Under the pieces are notes generated by a model, which saw only the letters and a list, made by a program, of their open reading frames with translations, did not search any database and was not told the DNA's origin. DNA of 64,000 bases from Plotosus lineatus (taxonomy: Eukaryota; Chordata; Actinopteri; Siluriformes; Plotosidae), in contig CM045731.1 of assembly GCA_024760905.1 (NCBI GenBank), positions 55,958,125 to 56,022,124 of the forward strand, in the 5' to 3' direction. Positions 46,857-57,631 of this stretch are shown piece by piece; position 1 is the first letter of the stretch, and the number at the start of each line of letters is the position of its first letter. The position numbers and the translations under genes were made by a program.

Positions 46857-47271
46857 AGATTAATAGAGTGTGATATTAATTGTATTGTTTTCTGTTTTAT
46901 GTGTGTGTTGTGTGGCCACGTGCGTGACGTTAATCATATTGTTTTCTATTTCATGTATGTATTGTGTTGCAACATGTGTTGTGTGTGAGGGGAAGTGGGA
47001 AGAATAAAATTCAGAGGTGTCAAGAGGGACGCTGACGTTTGACAGTGTCTTAACTGGGCAGAGAAACAGACAGAGGAAACCTAGCGGTGTTAACATAATC
47101 TGTCTGTGCGGTGGAAACCTAACGGTGACAACACAAGCCGCCTGCCGTGGTTAATCGGGTCATTCGCTCAGCCAAGCGCTGACGGACTGACTGGCTGTGA
47201 ACGTCTAAACAGTCCCAATCCGGGAGAGTGAACGGGTGTACCCGCGCTCTCTGGCCTCTGAGTTAAGAAAT

Positions 47272-47811
47272 ATGGAGGGTGAATTTGATAAAGAAATAAA
47301 GGAATGGGGGCTAGGTGATGAACCCCTGAAGCCATTATATGCACAGATTGAGAACACATTGAAATCAGTGGAGCTAAAGAGCACACTGAAACAGAAAAAT
47401 AAAGTTGTAGATGAAGCCAGACGAAAGCTGCATGAGCTGGTGACATCTAAAAATAAACAGTTGGGGGATAGTGGCCACTTAGGATCCTGGTTATGGGAAA
47501 AGGTTAAAGAATATTCAGAAAAAGCCAGAGAAGCGAGAGAGCAGGGAGAGAAGGCGAATCTAATGTCTAGATCCATGCTGAAAAAGAAGGTAGAGGAAAT
47601 GGAGAACGCCCAACAGGGGTGGATGGATCTCGCGGTCTGCTGGCAGAGTGTCACGCATCTTCATCATTTCCAGTCGAAGGAAAAATCAAAAGGAGTGGTA
47701 ACAGCACCTGACACTGAACCTACGCGCCCCCCACCATATGCACCCCCGACACCCAGCGTTAACAATGTATATCTTCTCACAGGACCAGAGAGAATAAATA
47801 AATACAAATAA
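47272..47811 (+). pseudogene. retroviral gag, N-terminal part
   Basis: Open 179-codon segment from ATG 47272 to a stop at 47811. Highly charged and alpha-helical, ending in a Pro-rich stretch with a PPPY late-domain motif near 47733. The second residue is Glu rather than Gly, so no standard myristoylation signal is seen. Capsid and nucleocapsid are missing: the reading frame ends in low-complexity sequence (AATAAATACAAATA) and env-like sequence follows. The start was chosen as the first ATG in frame. Confidence 0.7.
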
Positions 47812-47865
47812 ATACAAATACATATTTTCTAAAGTAGTAGCTAGAGGGAATTTTTCCTGCATCAA

Positions 47866-48641
47866 CATGACTGGTACAGGTCAGATACTAGGAAATTTAA
47901 ACGCCACAGAATGGTGCACGAGCATGAATACAACGAATATTGGTTTTGACTCTTTATCAGGAAGTGACATATGGTGGTGGTGTGGAGACAGTAGGCTGTT
48001 TGATAGGTTGCCACGTAATAAAACTGGTGTATGTGCTATCGTTACCTTGTTACTTCCAGTATCAATATACTCTACAACAGCAGAACACTTATTAAAAGAA
48101 GTAAATAGTGTATTACCAGGTGCCTGGAAAAAAATCATTATAGTAGAGATATCACGTGGCAGGCTTCACGTGACCCCACTTATATAAATGCTATAGGAGT
48201 TCCACGAGGGGTTCCTGATGAATATAAACTCAAGTGACAGCTGGGTTCAAATTGACCATCTGTTGGTGGTGTACTATTAATAAAAGTGCGGATAGAATAA
48301 ATTACATCCACTATAATGTTCAAAACTAGGCAATTGGACACAGACAGGTTTTAAAGCAGCACATAGTCAATTAGCAGCAACGTCACTGATGGCTTTCCAA
48401 AATCCACTGCACTAGACATGTTACTATCAGAGAAAGGAGGTGTATGCGCAATGTTCGGGGAACAATGTTGTACTTTTATTCCAGACAACACTGCATCAGA
48501 TGGAAGTCTAACACTAGCAATAGAAGGCCTAGAATATCTTAATAAAAAGATGAAAGAACATTCGGGGGTAGATACATCCATATGGGATTCATGGTTAAGT
48601 GTGTTCGGAAAATATAGTACCCTTGTATCATCTGTATTATG
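47866..48641 (+). pseudogene. second, divergent env segment between gag and pol
   Basis: Env-like fragment in at least three frame pieces, aligning with the main env at about 52100-52880. Both carry DIWW(W/Y)CG, then LP and a TG/SG-C context, GVPRGVPDEYK, ICWWCTINK and a CX6CC motif (here near 48442-48470). The two copies clearly differ in sequence, so this is not a recent duplication of the downstream env. It breaks off before the membrane anchor. The position between gag and pol is abnormal for a retrovirus. Confidence 0.85.
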
Positions 48642-48656
48642 AATTACCTTTTAATG

Positions 48657-50769
48657 TTAACGCAGCATGTGCGGTGAGTGAGGTGGCAGAGCAGTGTTCG
48701 CCCCTGGATCAACTGCCCAGGACATTATGGGTCGAGCATAAAAATGATGTGGGCTGCGTCGATTGTACTCCTTATAAGGCTAAGCGTCCCTGTAGAACCA
48801 GACACTCGGCCTCTGTTTGCATTTACACATGGGCAGCAGCAGTACACCTGGACACGCCTCCCACAGGGTTTCATTGATTCTCCCGCGGTGTTTGCCACCG
48901 TTGTACAGGATGCACTAGGGTGCTTTGTTCCCCCTGATGGTTCCTGTGTCCACTCCTATGCAGATGACTTCGGCATCAAGCTCCGCGATCTGTTTTCAAG
49001 CCACATTCGCTGTCCTTCAGCTCTCTCGGGTCTCAAAGAAATTGAGCCAAGATCGCGTCAAGATCAACATCGACACCCAGCAACTGGCTACCAAGCATGC
49101 CTTACTTGCTTTCCTGGGGTTGATCAAGTACTGCAGGCAATGGATCCCAGACTGCTCTCTCTATGACAAGTGCCTCCAGTCCGCAATCCACCATACGGAC
49201 CCACTCCAGCAACCACTCGTATGGACTGAGGACATGCAAAATGCCTTTGCAGCCCTCAAAACGGCCCTCTGCTCGGCTCCAGCTCTGGGCCTGCCGAACT
49301 ATGAACTGTCATTCCACCTCTACGTTGCCCATCAAGGGGGAACTGCCTCTGGGGTGTTGGCTCGGGAGCATGGCGGGGGGATGAGGCCCTGTGCTTTCCT
49401 TTCAAACACTAGACACTGTAGCTCAAGGTTTATCTGCGTGTCTTTGTGCTGTGGCTGCCTGTGCGTTAATGGTTTTAGATGCCGAGAGGATTGTCTTGTC
49501 ACACCCTTTGATTTTACACTCACAGCATCAGGTCCAATAGATCCTACGAAATTTAAATACACAACACATGTCATAACAGCGCAGGTCAGGTTACGAGGCC
49601 ATTCTATGCGCCACTGATAACCTCACGATTAAATCTACTTCTTCTCTTGATACCGTGGCTCACGCCTTACAGCGTCTGCTTAATGCTCAAAATGACTGTG
49701 AGCCCTGCCCTCATGAATGTTTGCAAGAAATTGTTGTTGCTACAAGCATTAGGTCTGATTTGTGTTCTACACCTTTACCTACAGGTGAGGTTCTGTTTGT
49801 GGACGGGTCATGCTCTAAACCTGCCGACGGTACCTTTCACTGTGGATATGCAGTCTGCCGCCTTTCAGATATAGTGATCAAATCTCATTCACTCCCCTTT
49901 ACGTCTGCTCAAGCTGCAGAATTGTTTGCTCTTACTCGCGCGTGCATCTTATCTGCTGACCAAGCGGTAGACAGATGCTTAACATGCGCATAGAATAATT
50001 CTTCTAAGCCGCTGGCAGTGCATCAACATCTGCCACAACCAAATACACCATTCCAGGAATGGCAAATTGATTATACCCACATGCCAAAACAGAGACCATA
50101 CAAATATCTATTGGTAATGGTTGATAAATTCTCATGCTGGGTGGAAGCTTTCCCATGCAGCATTGAGAATGCTAGAGTGGTGATTCAGAAATTGCCACAA
50201 GAAATTATCCCGCGATATGGAATTCCGGTGGGACTAGACTCGGACAGAGGGACCCCCTTCACGGCCAAGGTAACCCAACTGCTCGCAACAGCACACACAT
50301 GACTCCACACGAACTACAGACCGGTAGACCATTTCCTGGACCACACACAGCACTGGATACTGATGCACAAAACCTAACCCATAAACAACACTATCGTGAA
50401 TTGCAAAGTCTCGTTGCAGCTTTTTCAGATCAAATGAGGGAACAGCACCAGGCGTCTACCGGCGGCCCTCCAGACACAGAGTGGGTCCTCCTGAAAGTCC
50501 TCAAGCGAAAGTGGACGGAGCCAAGGTGGACAGGACCCTACAAGATCAAAGAGCGCACCTCGTACACCGTCCGGCTGGACAGCAAGGGCGACACCTGGTA
50601 TCACTGGAACCAGTGCGCAACGGCAGAAGCTCCCTCCAGATCACTCGTCAACACACACAGGGACCTGTGTGAAGCAGCAACCTCGTCACCGGCCGGTGAC
50701 GAAGAAAAGACCACCAACAGCGCAGGGCAGAATAATCCCTGGGTGGCAAAAGGGGGTGAGGTAGTCTAA
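48657..50769 (+). pseudogene. retroviral pol, internally deleted
   Basis: Pieces in changing frames. Reverse transcriptase palm with TRLPQGFIDSPAVFATVVQD and the YADD box intact at 48957-48968. Connection domain at 49040-49420. RNase H part at 49655-49980 (FVDGSC; the later acidic residues are lost). End of the integrase zinc finger (CLTCA). Integrase core start 50018-50302 with two Asp positions (WQIDYT, LDSDRG), after which the region with the catalytic Glu is deleted. Integrase C-terminus 50299-50769 with a PRWTGPYKI-type GPY/F motif. Protease and the start of reverse transcriptase are absent. Cannot support replication. Confidence 0.9.
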
Positions 50770-51023
50770 TCCTCACCGTCATGGCAAGGCAGAGGAACAA
50801 CGCGCCCCTGCAACAAGTAGCGTGCCAAGCTACCAACGCAAGTTTGAAGAGTGTTATCCCAATTATATTGTTTTTAATTATCGTGTAATGTGCTTTTGCT
50901 TTGAGTTGTGTGACAAAGAGTATTGAAGGTCGTAAGCTCTTTAAGGTGTAGCGCGTGACCCTCCCTTGAATACAGTGAAGAATTTACTCTGTCATATTGA
51001 AGGTTTAGCTTGCTAGTTTCTAC

Positions 51024-53125
51024 ATGGAAGGTAAAGCCAGATGGGGTCCCTCCTCGAGTTCACTAATGTGTATTTCTTTTTTAGTCTCCTTGTTGGTAGT
51101 GCTCCCCATCCTGTGGGTACTTGACCCGCCCCTTACTCCCTCACAGAACAATATAACCACCACAGCCCACAGCAGACGCCGACGATTAGTCACACACACT
51201 AGATTCACCTCGTGCAGCCTGGACAAGTGCCTGGTCAAATATGGAGGTATAGAAATTAAGTACATCAAAGGCACTAAAGCCACATTTACTTTTGACCTTT
51301 GTGCCGTTATAAACTGCGCAGGTAAGAACACCACGTGGCAGGGATACGACCTCTATCTCTGTGCGGCCTTGAGTTATGCGGCGCATGCCCGATGGTGCCC
51401 TTCCTGGGGGAACGTTATAGCGTACACCGGGTCATGGACACCGGAAGGCCATACCGCCGAAAGATTACGCGGACGAGTTACAATACAGCGCGACTTTCAC
51501 ATAAGCCAGAATCCTATGTCACTGTCCATCAATAACATGAACACCTGTCTCGGGGACCGACCAGATCAGTGGGGTCTCTCGGGTTGTATTGGGGGCGAAT
51601 GCATCATCACTCTAGGAGTATCGATATCTGGATCCGACCCCTTGGGCCTCATCAAAATTATTCTGGTAGACCCTCCCAAAGTCACAACTTTGAAATCACA
51701 TTCACCCAAGTACCCAGCGATTAATGCGACCATTCCCCCTCAAATGGACGGCGTAAAGGTTCATGATTTTTCAAAAGATTCCCCGATTCAGATTATTCGG
51801 AAGGCTACTGGGTTTACGGACAAAAACTTATGGCTGGTTATGATGCAGGGCCTGGTCTGGTCATACTCTAACGACAGCTGTGTGATATGTTCCACGGCCT
51901 GCCCTGTGCTGATCACCTCGCCCTCTCCATTGACCACTAATCCCGACTCCTTTCACTGTATATTAGAATTACACATGCTTGATAACCCCACACCACCTTG
52001 TCAGGGATGGGAAACAGTCTTTCCACTGACCCTGAGTTCACCCGATCCCCCAATGTTTCAGTGCACTACGCTCACTCCTGTATCACTAGGCAAGGCAATT
52101 CTTCGTCCTCTAGGGTAGGAACCATTTCCCCGGACTGGTGTAATTCCACCACGAACGTGTCAGATTGGTTCAATTCCACCACCCTCACTAAAGCCCACGC
52201 GGATATTTGGTGGTACTGCGGAGGGGCGGTGTTACATCCCACGCTCCCTCCTAACTGGTCAGGCACCTGCACCCTGATCACTTTACTCATCCCTATCACT
52301 ATTGTACCAGCCTCAGCGTCCGACCTATTAGGTGTCCTTTCACGCACACGTGTAAAGTCCATCTCCTCGTTCGACATTAAGCGCACGCACCGGTCGATTC
52401 CCGCGCTTGGGAAGCAAGGCTTTCAAGGGTCTCCCACTTATATCGATGCAATCGGCGTTCCTCGCGGCGTACCGGACGAATACAAATTAGTAGACCAGAT
52501 TGCGGGTGGGTTTGAATCTTCCATTTGCTGGTGGTGCACTATCAACAAGAATGTTGATAGGATCAATTATATTCATTATAATGTTCAACGCTTGACCAAT
52601 CTTACCAGGGATGCCGTGGAAGGACTGGCAGCCGAACTCAGGGCCAATTCACTTATGACATATCAAAACCGCATGGCTATAGATTTCTTACTTAGTGCAC
52701 ATGGTGCCGTTTGCTCCATGTTTGGGGAAGAGTGCTGCACCTTCATACCCAATAACACCGCGCCAGACGGGTCTGTCACGAAGGCCTTGGATGGGCTGCG
52801 GACTCTGGCCACCGAACTGAAGGAACACTCAGGTGTTGATAACGTCATGCTTGATTGGCTGGACAGACACTTCGGTAAGTGGAAAGGTTTGATCGTTTCA
52901 GTTGTGATATCCATCATCTCGGTGGCCGGACTCCTCGCCCTATGTGGGTGCTGCTGCATCCCCTGCATTAGTTCCCTATGTATTAGGTGCATTTCTTCCA
53001 CTCTGGAAAAAGGGGGCTCTCTTCCTCCCCCTCCATATCAATTTCCTCAGTTGTTAGCCGAGTCGGAAGCTCTCCTTTCGCAGGGGTCTCTGGTAGATGA
53101 AGTCACACTTAGAGCCCAGTTCTGA
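51024..53125 (+). pseudogene. retroviral env, frameshifted once
   Basis: The surface-unit part is open from ATG 51024 to 52118, with a hydrophobic signal-like segment at codons 14-33. The rest is open in another frame from about 51998 to TGA 53125. The two frames overlap at about 51998-52118, so one indel there breaks the gene. The second part has a CWWC motif near 52530, heptad-like helices, a CX6CC motif near 52712, a transmembrane segment near 52890-52960 rich in Cys on its inner side, and a PPPPY motif in the tail. Together these are gamma-type envelope features. Confidence 0.9.
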
Positions 53126-53306
53126 TTAGATTTTACTATGGGCAATTTTACATGCAGTTAGAGTTTTTATGGATATCATATTTGCTTAGATCTTTACGGA
53201 TTTCATAATTGTCTTTTATATAGTTTTTCTAGTTGCTTGTGTACGTTTTCTCTGCTGTTCTATTTTTGTTATGAATGGTTCCTTGGTTGATCTCCTAAAG
53301 GAGATC

Positions 53307-53317
53307 AAAAGGGGGAA
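53307..53317 (+). promoter_or_regulatory. polypurine tract
   Basis: AAAAGGGGGAA directly before the 3' LTR; primes plus-strand DNA synthesis in retroviruses. Confidence 0.9.
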
Positions 53318-53318
53318 T

Positions 53319-53891
53319 TGTAAAAGTGTATCACATTATCATGTTCTCTGCTGCACATACTGTTTTATATAACTGTATAATGGTGCTTTATTTTTCTATG
53401 TTTTGCTATACTTAAATGTTTGTTGAGAATAATCAAATGGAATGCTTAAGGGGCCATTCTTCATGTCTGTTGTAAAAGTGCATACTTAAACAGAAGTGCA
53501 TGCTGGGTACCCGTGACACACAGAGCCTTTCACTGTTAGTGTGACCTTCAACAGACTCGACAGTTTCTAGCTGTAGATTACTTCGAGGTCAGGAGGTGGT
53601 GGGGGGGGGGGGGGTGTTTGGGGGTTGTGACGCTCCCGAAAAGAGCCCAGATGTATCGCATCCTGTTGAGATAACAACGCATCAAAGACCCAGTCACAAA
53701 CCCGGAAGGAGGAACCTGCTCTGCAGCCCTTAAAAGCACCCCCCCGCGAGGGAGACCTCAGACCTTAACTAGCGTGTCTTTTATGCATGTTTGTTGGGTC
53801 TCCGTCCTCTGCAGACGACGCAATAAAGCTTCTCATATTCAACTCAAAACCAGTCTCCAGTCGTCTTCTTCCACATTCAACGGACCTAACA
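53319..53891 (+). repeat. 3' LTR of provirus
   Basis: 573 bp, nearly identical to the 5' LTR. By eye it has about seven substitutions plus small indels at a CACAG/CACAGAG site and in the G-run. Confidence 0.95.
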
Positions 53892-54225
53892 GTTGCAACA
53901 TTCAAAGTCCCGAATCTCAGTCTGAGACTCATGTCTTCTCTCCTCCTATGGATATGCCTCCCGCCTCACCTTCTTTGTCCAACAGTCACCCAGTTTCCAC
54001 CAGCACCCTGTTGGTTAACAGCACTGATGGCATCATTGTTAACCCGGGCCTCGACCGATCTGGTATGAAATTCTTTTTTGTGACTCGCATTATAAATTTG
54101 ACATTGGTTTTATGTCGGATGCCCTTCCTGACACAACCCTCTGCATTTATCCGGGCTTGGGACCGGCATGAGGAAGAACACTGGCTTGCCCCCCCTCACG
54201 GTTGCATTTTATATATAATATAGAT

Positions 54226-54228
<3 letters not shown>

Positions 54229-54262
<34 letters not shown>
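54229..54262. repeat. (GT)n microsatellite
   Basis: About 34 bp of GT repeats just beyond the 5' end of RTE copy 3. Confidence 0.9.
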
Positions 54263-54266
<4 letters not shown>

Positions 54267-54347
54267 ATATGAGAAATTCATTACAATCCCAAAAATATTC
54301 CAGTTAGTTATCCCAGGATGATGATTTTGATGAGGAAGTTGAGACTA

Positions 54348-55843
54348 CAGTGGACCCTCGGAATCTGAACACTCTAGAGATCGAACAAATGGGAATCCGA
54401 ACAAAAAAGTCTTGACTTTTATCGTCCCGGAAACCGCGAAAAAGTCGAACTCGAGAAACGCGCGAGAAAAAAACGAGACCGAGAGGGAGGAAAAGTGCGT
54501 GACTTACGGAAGTCCGGAAGTTGTTGATACCATGTATGTTCTGGGGAAGTCCAAAAGTTGTCGCTACTATGTAAGGTCTGTTTGGGCTTTTACACCCAAG
54601 CCTAGTGGCTCATCAGGCCGGTGATTTATGTATCACCCTAATAAAGCTGTCCTGGGGAAGTCCGGAAGTTGTTGATACAGTACTAAAGCTAAAGCAAGCA
54701 CTAAAGCTATCTAATCACTCACGTATACCACATATACCACCTCCAGCAACAAATACGATTTAGAGTACCGAACAGAAAACACACAGATCGGCTTATAGGC
54801 ATAACTGCGTAAACAAAGCTGATAAGGATGTATGTATGTAAGATATGCTAAAGCACTAGCAGTACTGTGAACACCTTTAACGATGAGGTCATGAGTCACT
54901 TCCGTAAGGTTTTGAAAAGAAGGCAGAAACAAGCCAAATTAGAAATGTTTTCCAAGGAAAGAAAGTCATCAATGCTAATCGGTAGCAAGAGGAAAAAACA
55001 CCTTCAGGCTGATTTACCTGAAGCTGTTATTGGAATGGAAACCTCTGCCTTCTCTCCCTCTCCAACATTTACGTATGCCAACTGCTCACCACCGCAAAGG
55101 TTAAAATTCTTATCTTTATTGTTCTTATGCTTTACCTTTTCTGTTGTTTTTGTTTTAGTGCGTTATGGTCTCAGAAAAGATTTGCATGTTGAAATGCGTG
55201 TTGGGGGGGGGGGGGGGGCGTGGCTCTAACACACTCATCTATGAAAACGGGTTGTGCTTTATTGTTCACAGGTTTCTAGTGCTCTCGTGATCTAGTGCTC
55301 TAATGCCCATGCACTAGTGCACAGCCGTTTTCATAGATGAAATGGGAAATCGTAGTCATTGAGAGATTCGGAGAAACACGAAAATCAAACTGAAACTTGA
55401 ACTGCTTGAGCACAGAGCTGAGAGATCAAGAGAGACAGTCTTCTGGCTCCGGGAAGAGTACTGCTAATCTGTATAGCCTGTGATTAAATGGAAATTATTA
55501 AACGTGTGTGTGTTTAGCACTCTATCCCGCGTGTTCAAGCCACGCCCTTCTCCAATGCACAACTCTTCTGAAAAACCATAACACTAAAATAAAAACCACA
55601 GAAAAGTTAAAAAGTCTCTCACAACACAAACTATAACATATATATTATATACGGTATAATATAGTGTATTCGATTATTTTTCACTTAATTTGTCCTCGAC
55701 CTATGGTATGAGTTACGGTACCATTAACTTCTGTTCAAAAGACAGTGGAAAGGATTCAGACCGTTTACATTATTTGTAATGGGAATCCAAACAAATCGGA
55801 AGCCGTCTGGAACGGATTAAATTCAAGTACCAAGGCTCCACTG
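54348..55843 (+). mobile_element. Tigger-like element with transposase C-terminus
   Basis: TA at 54346-54347 and 55844-55845. The left end CAGTGGACCCTCGGAATC is matched by the inverse of the right end GTACCAAGGCTCCACTG. It contains a 16-bp inverted repeat (55235-55250 / 55325-55340) around a G-run and CTAGTGC repeats. 1,496 bp. Confidence 0.82.
54867..55085 (+). pseudogene. Tigger transposase C-terminal fragment
   Basis: A short open stretch with DEVMSHFRKVLKRRQKQAK and a Lys-rich tail (SKRKKHLQ), typical of the end of Tigger transposases. The catalytic part is not present in the element. Confidence 0.65.
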
Positions 55844-56207
55844 TAATTCTGTTTTTTGGATTGGTCTAAAACACTCTAGTTGAGGATCTCGTATCATTAT
55901 ATTATTTAATGTTTTAGTTATTGACATACCTGCTTTTAAATTGAGGGAATCAAGTTTTTGCCTGATATTTTCAATTTTAACATTCTCCTTTTAATATTAA
56001 TAATTATTTGCCGAAATCAAGATGGATTGACTCTGTATAGCCCCCAAGATCTTACAGGTCAGCACTATTTGGCTGACCAAGATTACATCCACCTGACCTG
56101 CAATGAAATTGTTTATGTTTGTTTGTTTTTAATGCGGAATTGCAGACTGTATCAGTGCATTATCGCCACCTGTTGGTCTGGAGTTCTCAAATTCAGATTT
56201 CCATTAA

Positions 56208-57017
56208 AGGGTACCTGTGCCCAAAATTGACAGCGTTAAAAAAAGATCCACCATACCTTATTATTAACTTTTAAACATCACGTGATGTCGGTAGGTTATG
56301 TATAAGTCCACATTTCCTTTTCTTTTGTATGACATTCCTTGCTCACGAAGGTTCCGCGTGCGGACATGTTCACTATTTTTCACTGGGGTCAAAGGTCATT
56401 GTGACATAACATTGTTGACAGTTGTATCGCCAATTGCAGAATGTCAGTATATTTTCCTCAATCAATTCATGTTCTTTACAACAATAGCACTCCTGATCGG
56501 TTTTTTGATGCACGAATTTTCCACAAGAGCACCAAATATTTGCTGGTTGTTTGCTACGATTTTCCTGTGTAAGAGCTTCTGCCGACTCTCCAATATCGTC
56601 CTCCGAGTCGTCACTTTCCTTGTCCGATTTCACTAAATGTGGATAGTCTTTTTTCAGTGGTTCATATAAATAACCTTCTGCTCCTTCTACGACATTGTCT
56701 TCATCCATGGTTTTAAAAAAAAATACTTCTATAATGTCTGTTTTTTCCAATTTTCCGTGAGCTTGTGTTGTGTCAGGTATATAGCCATAGGTTTACATTG
56801 CAATCTCGCAGTTCCGGTCAAGGCTTTGTCAACGATGTGACGTCACAGGAAATGCGACGCTGTAAAACTCCTGTGCTCTGAAACTTGACGTTAGTGAAGC
56901 CTTTAAATCGCTTAAAGCTGGTTTGTGAGAGAATATAATAAACACCTTATAGGTGTATTGTCACTAGCTATACACAAATCAAATTAGGTATATGAGCGCT
57001 TTCACTACAGGTACCCT
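56208..57017 (-). mobile_element. Kolobok-like element, TTAA target
   Basis: TTAA at 56204-56207 and 57018-57021. The ends AGGGTACCTGT and ACAGGTACCCT are perfect 11-bp inverted repeats. 810 bp, containing a short minus-strand ORF of its own. Kolobok versus piggyBac is inferred from the end sequence only. Confidence 0.82.
56373..56708 (-). pseudogene. P2X7-like Cys-rich domain fragment in the element
   Basis: Open on the minus strand from an ATG at 56708 (MDEDNVVEGAEGYLYEP). An acidic linker (SDKESDDSEDDIGES) is followed by a Cys-rich block (IWCSCGKF, then ECYCCKEH). The block resembles the zinc-binding P2X7 C-terminal type domain found in many fish transposon-linked proteins. It ends at the element border region and no transposase is seen. 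Confidence 0.55.
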
Positions 57018-57021
57018 TTAA

Positions 57022-57615
57022 TACTCAGTCTCCAGTTTCTGCCAGCACCGCAAAGCCATCTTCACATTTTCTGAATGAAGCAGCAGGACCAAGGAGCTTA
57101 AATCAATTCCCCCGATGATGTCACAGACAGGGTTTTGTTTATTATTCTGGAATTTTATTAAATTTATATCTCACACCTACCGTGAGTGCATGTGATCAGG
57201 AGCTTGATTGCATAGGATTCAAATCTTAATGCTCGGATGTGTATTAAAATGGCTGCTGTGGTTGGATAAGTTGATTTGTTGTTGGTGTTTTTTTTTTTAA
57301 TCAATTAAAATATTCTGTAAGAGAGAAATAATTATTTAATTAAGCACAAATTCATTGTTTGCAACACGGGGGTGTGAGGGGATATCTCTGTCAACATTGG
57401 GTGAAGAAGATAGGGTACATCATCAGCATCATCATCATCACAGGCAAAACTCAACGGCAATCTAAATTTGGAACAGTCAATTGCCCCAGTTTTCCTTTAG
57501 CGCTCAAATATGGACACTTTACCTTCTGATCTCGGACCTGATTGTGGACTGTGATGGTTGAGTTTGGGAGGAGAGAAATCACACCAACCTTCTGTGCACT
57601 TTATTTAGAAAGTAC
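57022..57615. other. unassigned sequence with (CAT)n
   Basis: No gene. A short CAT repeat near 57420-57440 and an A/T-rich stretch. Confidence 0.45.
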
Positions 57616-57631
57616 GAATGAACTAAAATGA

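Larger units (their letters stand above)
45655..53891 (+). mobile_element. gamma-type endogenous retrovirus (defective provirus)
   Basis: 8,237-bp provirus with two 573-bp LTRs (45655-46227 and 53319-53891) starting TG and ending CA. The 4-bp target duplication GTTG is exact at 45651-45654 and 53892-53895. It has a tRNA-Pro primer-binding site and a polypurine tract. Order inside: leader with hairpin repeats, 5' gag, an extra divergent env segment, partial pol, full-length but frameshifted env. Internal deletions remove most of gag, protease, the start of reverse transcriptase, parts of RNase H and the integrase core. It cannot be autonomous. The LTRs differ by about seven substitutions by eye, so insertion is fairly recent. 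Confidence 0.95.
43503..54205 (-). mobile_element. RTE-like LINE, copy 3, split by provirus
   Basis: Minus-strand copy in two parts. 43503-45654 holds the 3' end, an internally deleted C-terminus, reverse transcriptase ([19 protein letters not shown] region at 43564-43746; [21 protein letters not shown] block near 43880) and endonuclease down to 45650. 53892-54205 continues with the 5' endonuclease start and 5'UTR. The join reads CATAGTTG, then CAACATTCAAAG, as in copy 2 at 39428-39445. The FADD box reads FSHD near 43640, so it was probably dead before the virus arrived. Confidence 0.9.
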
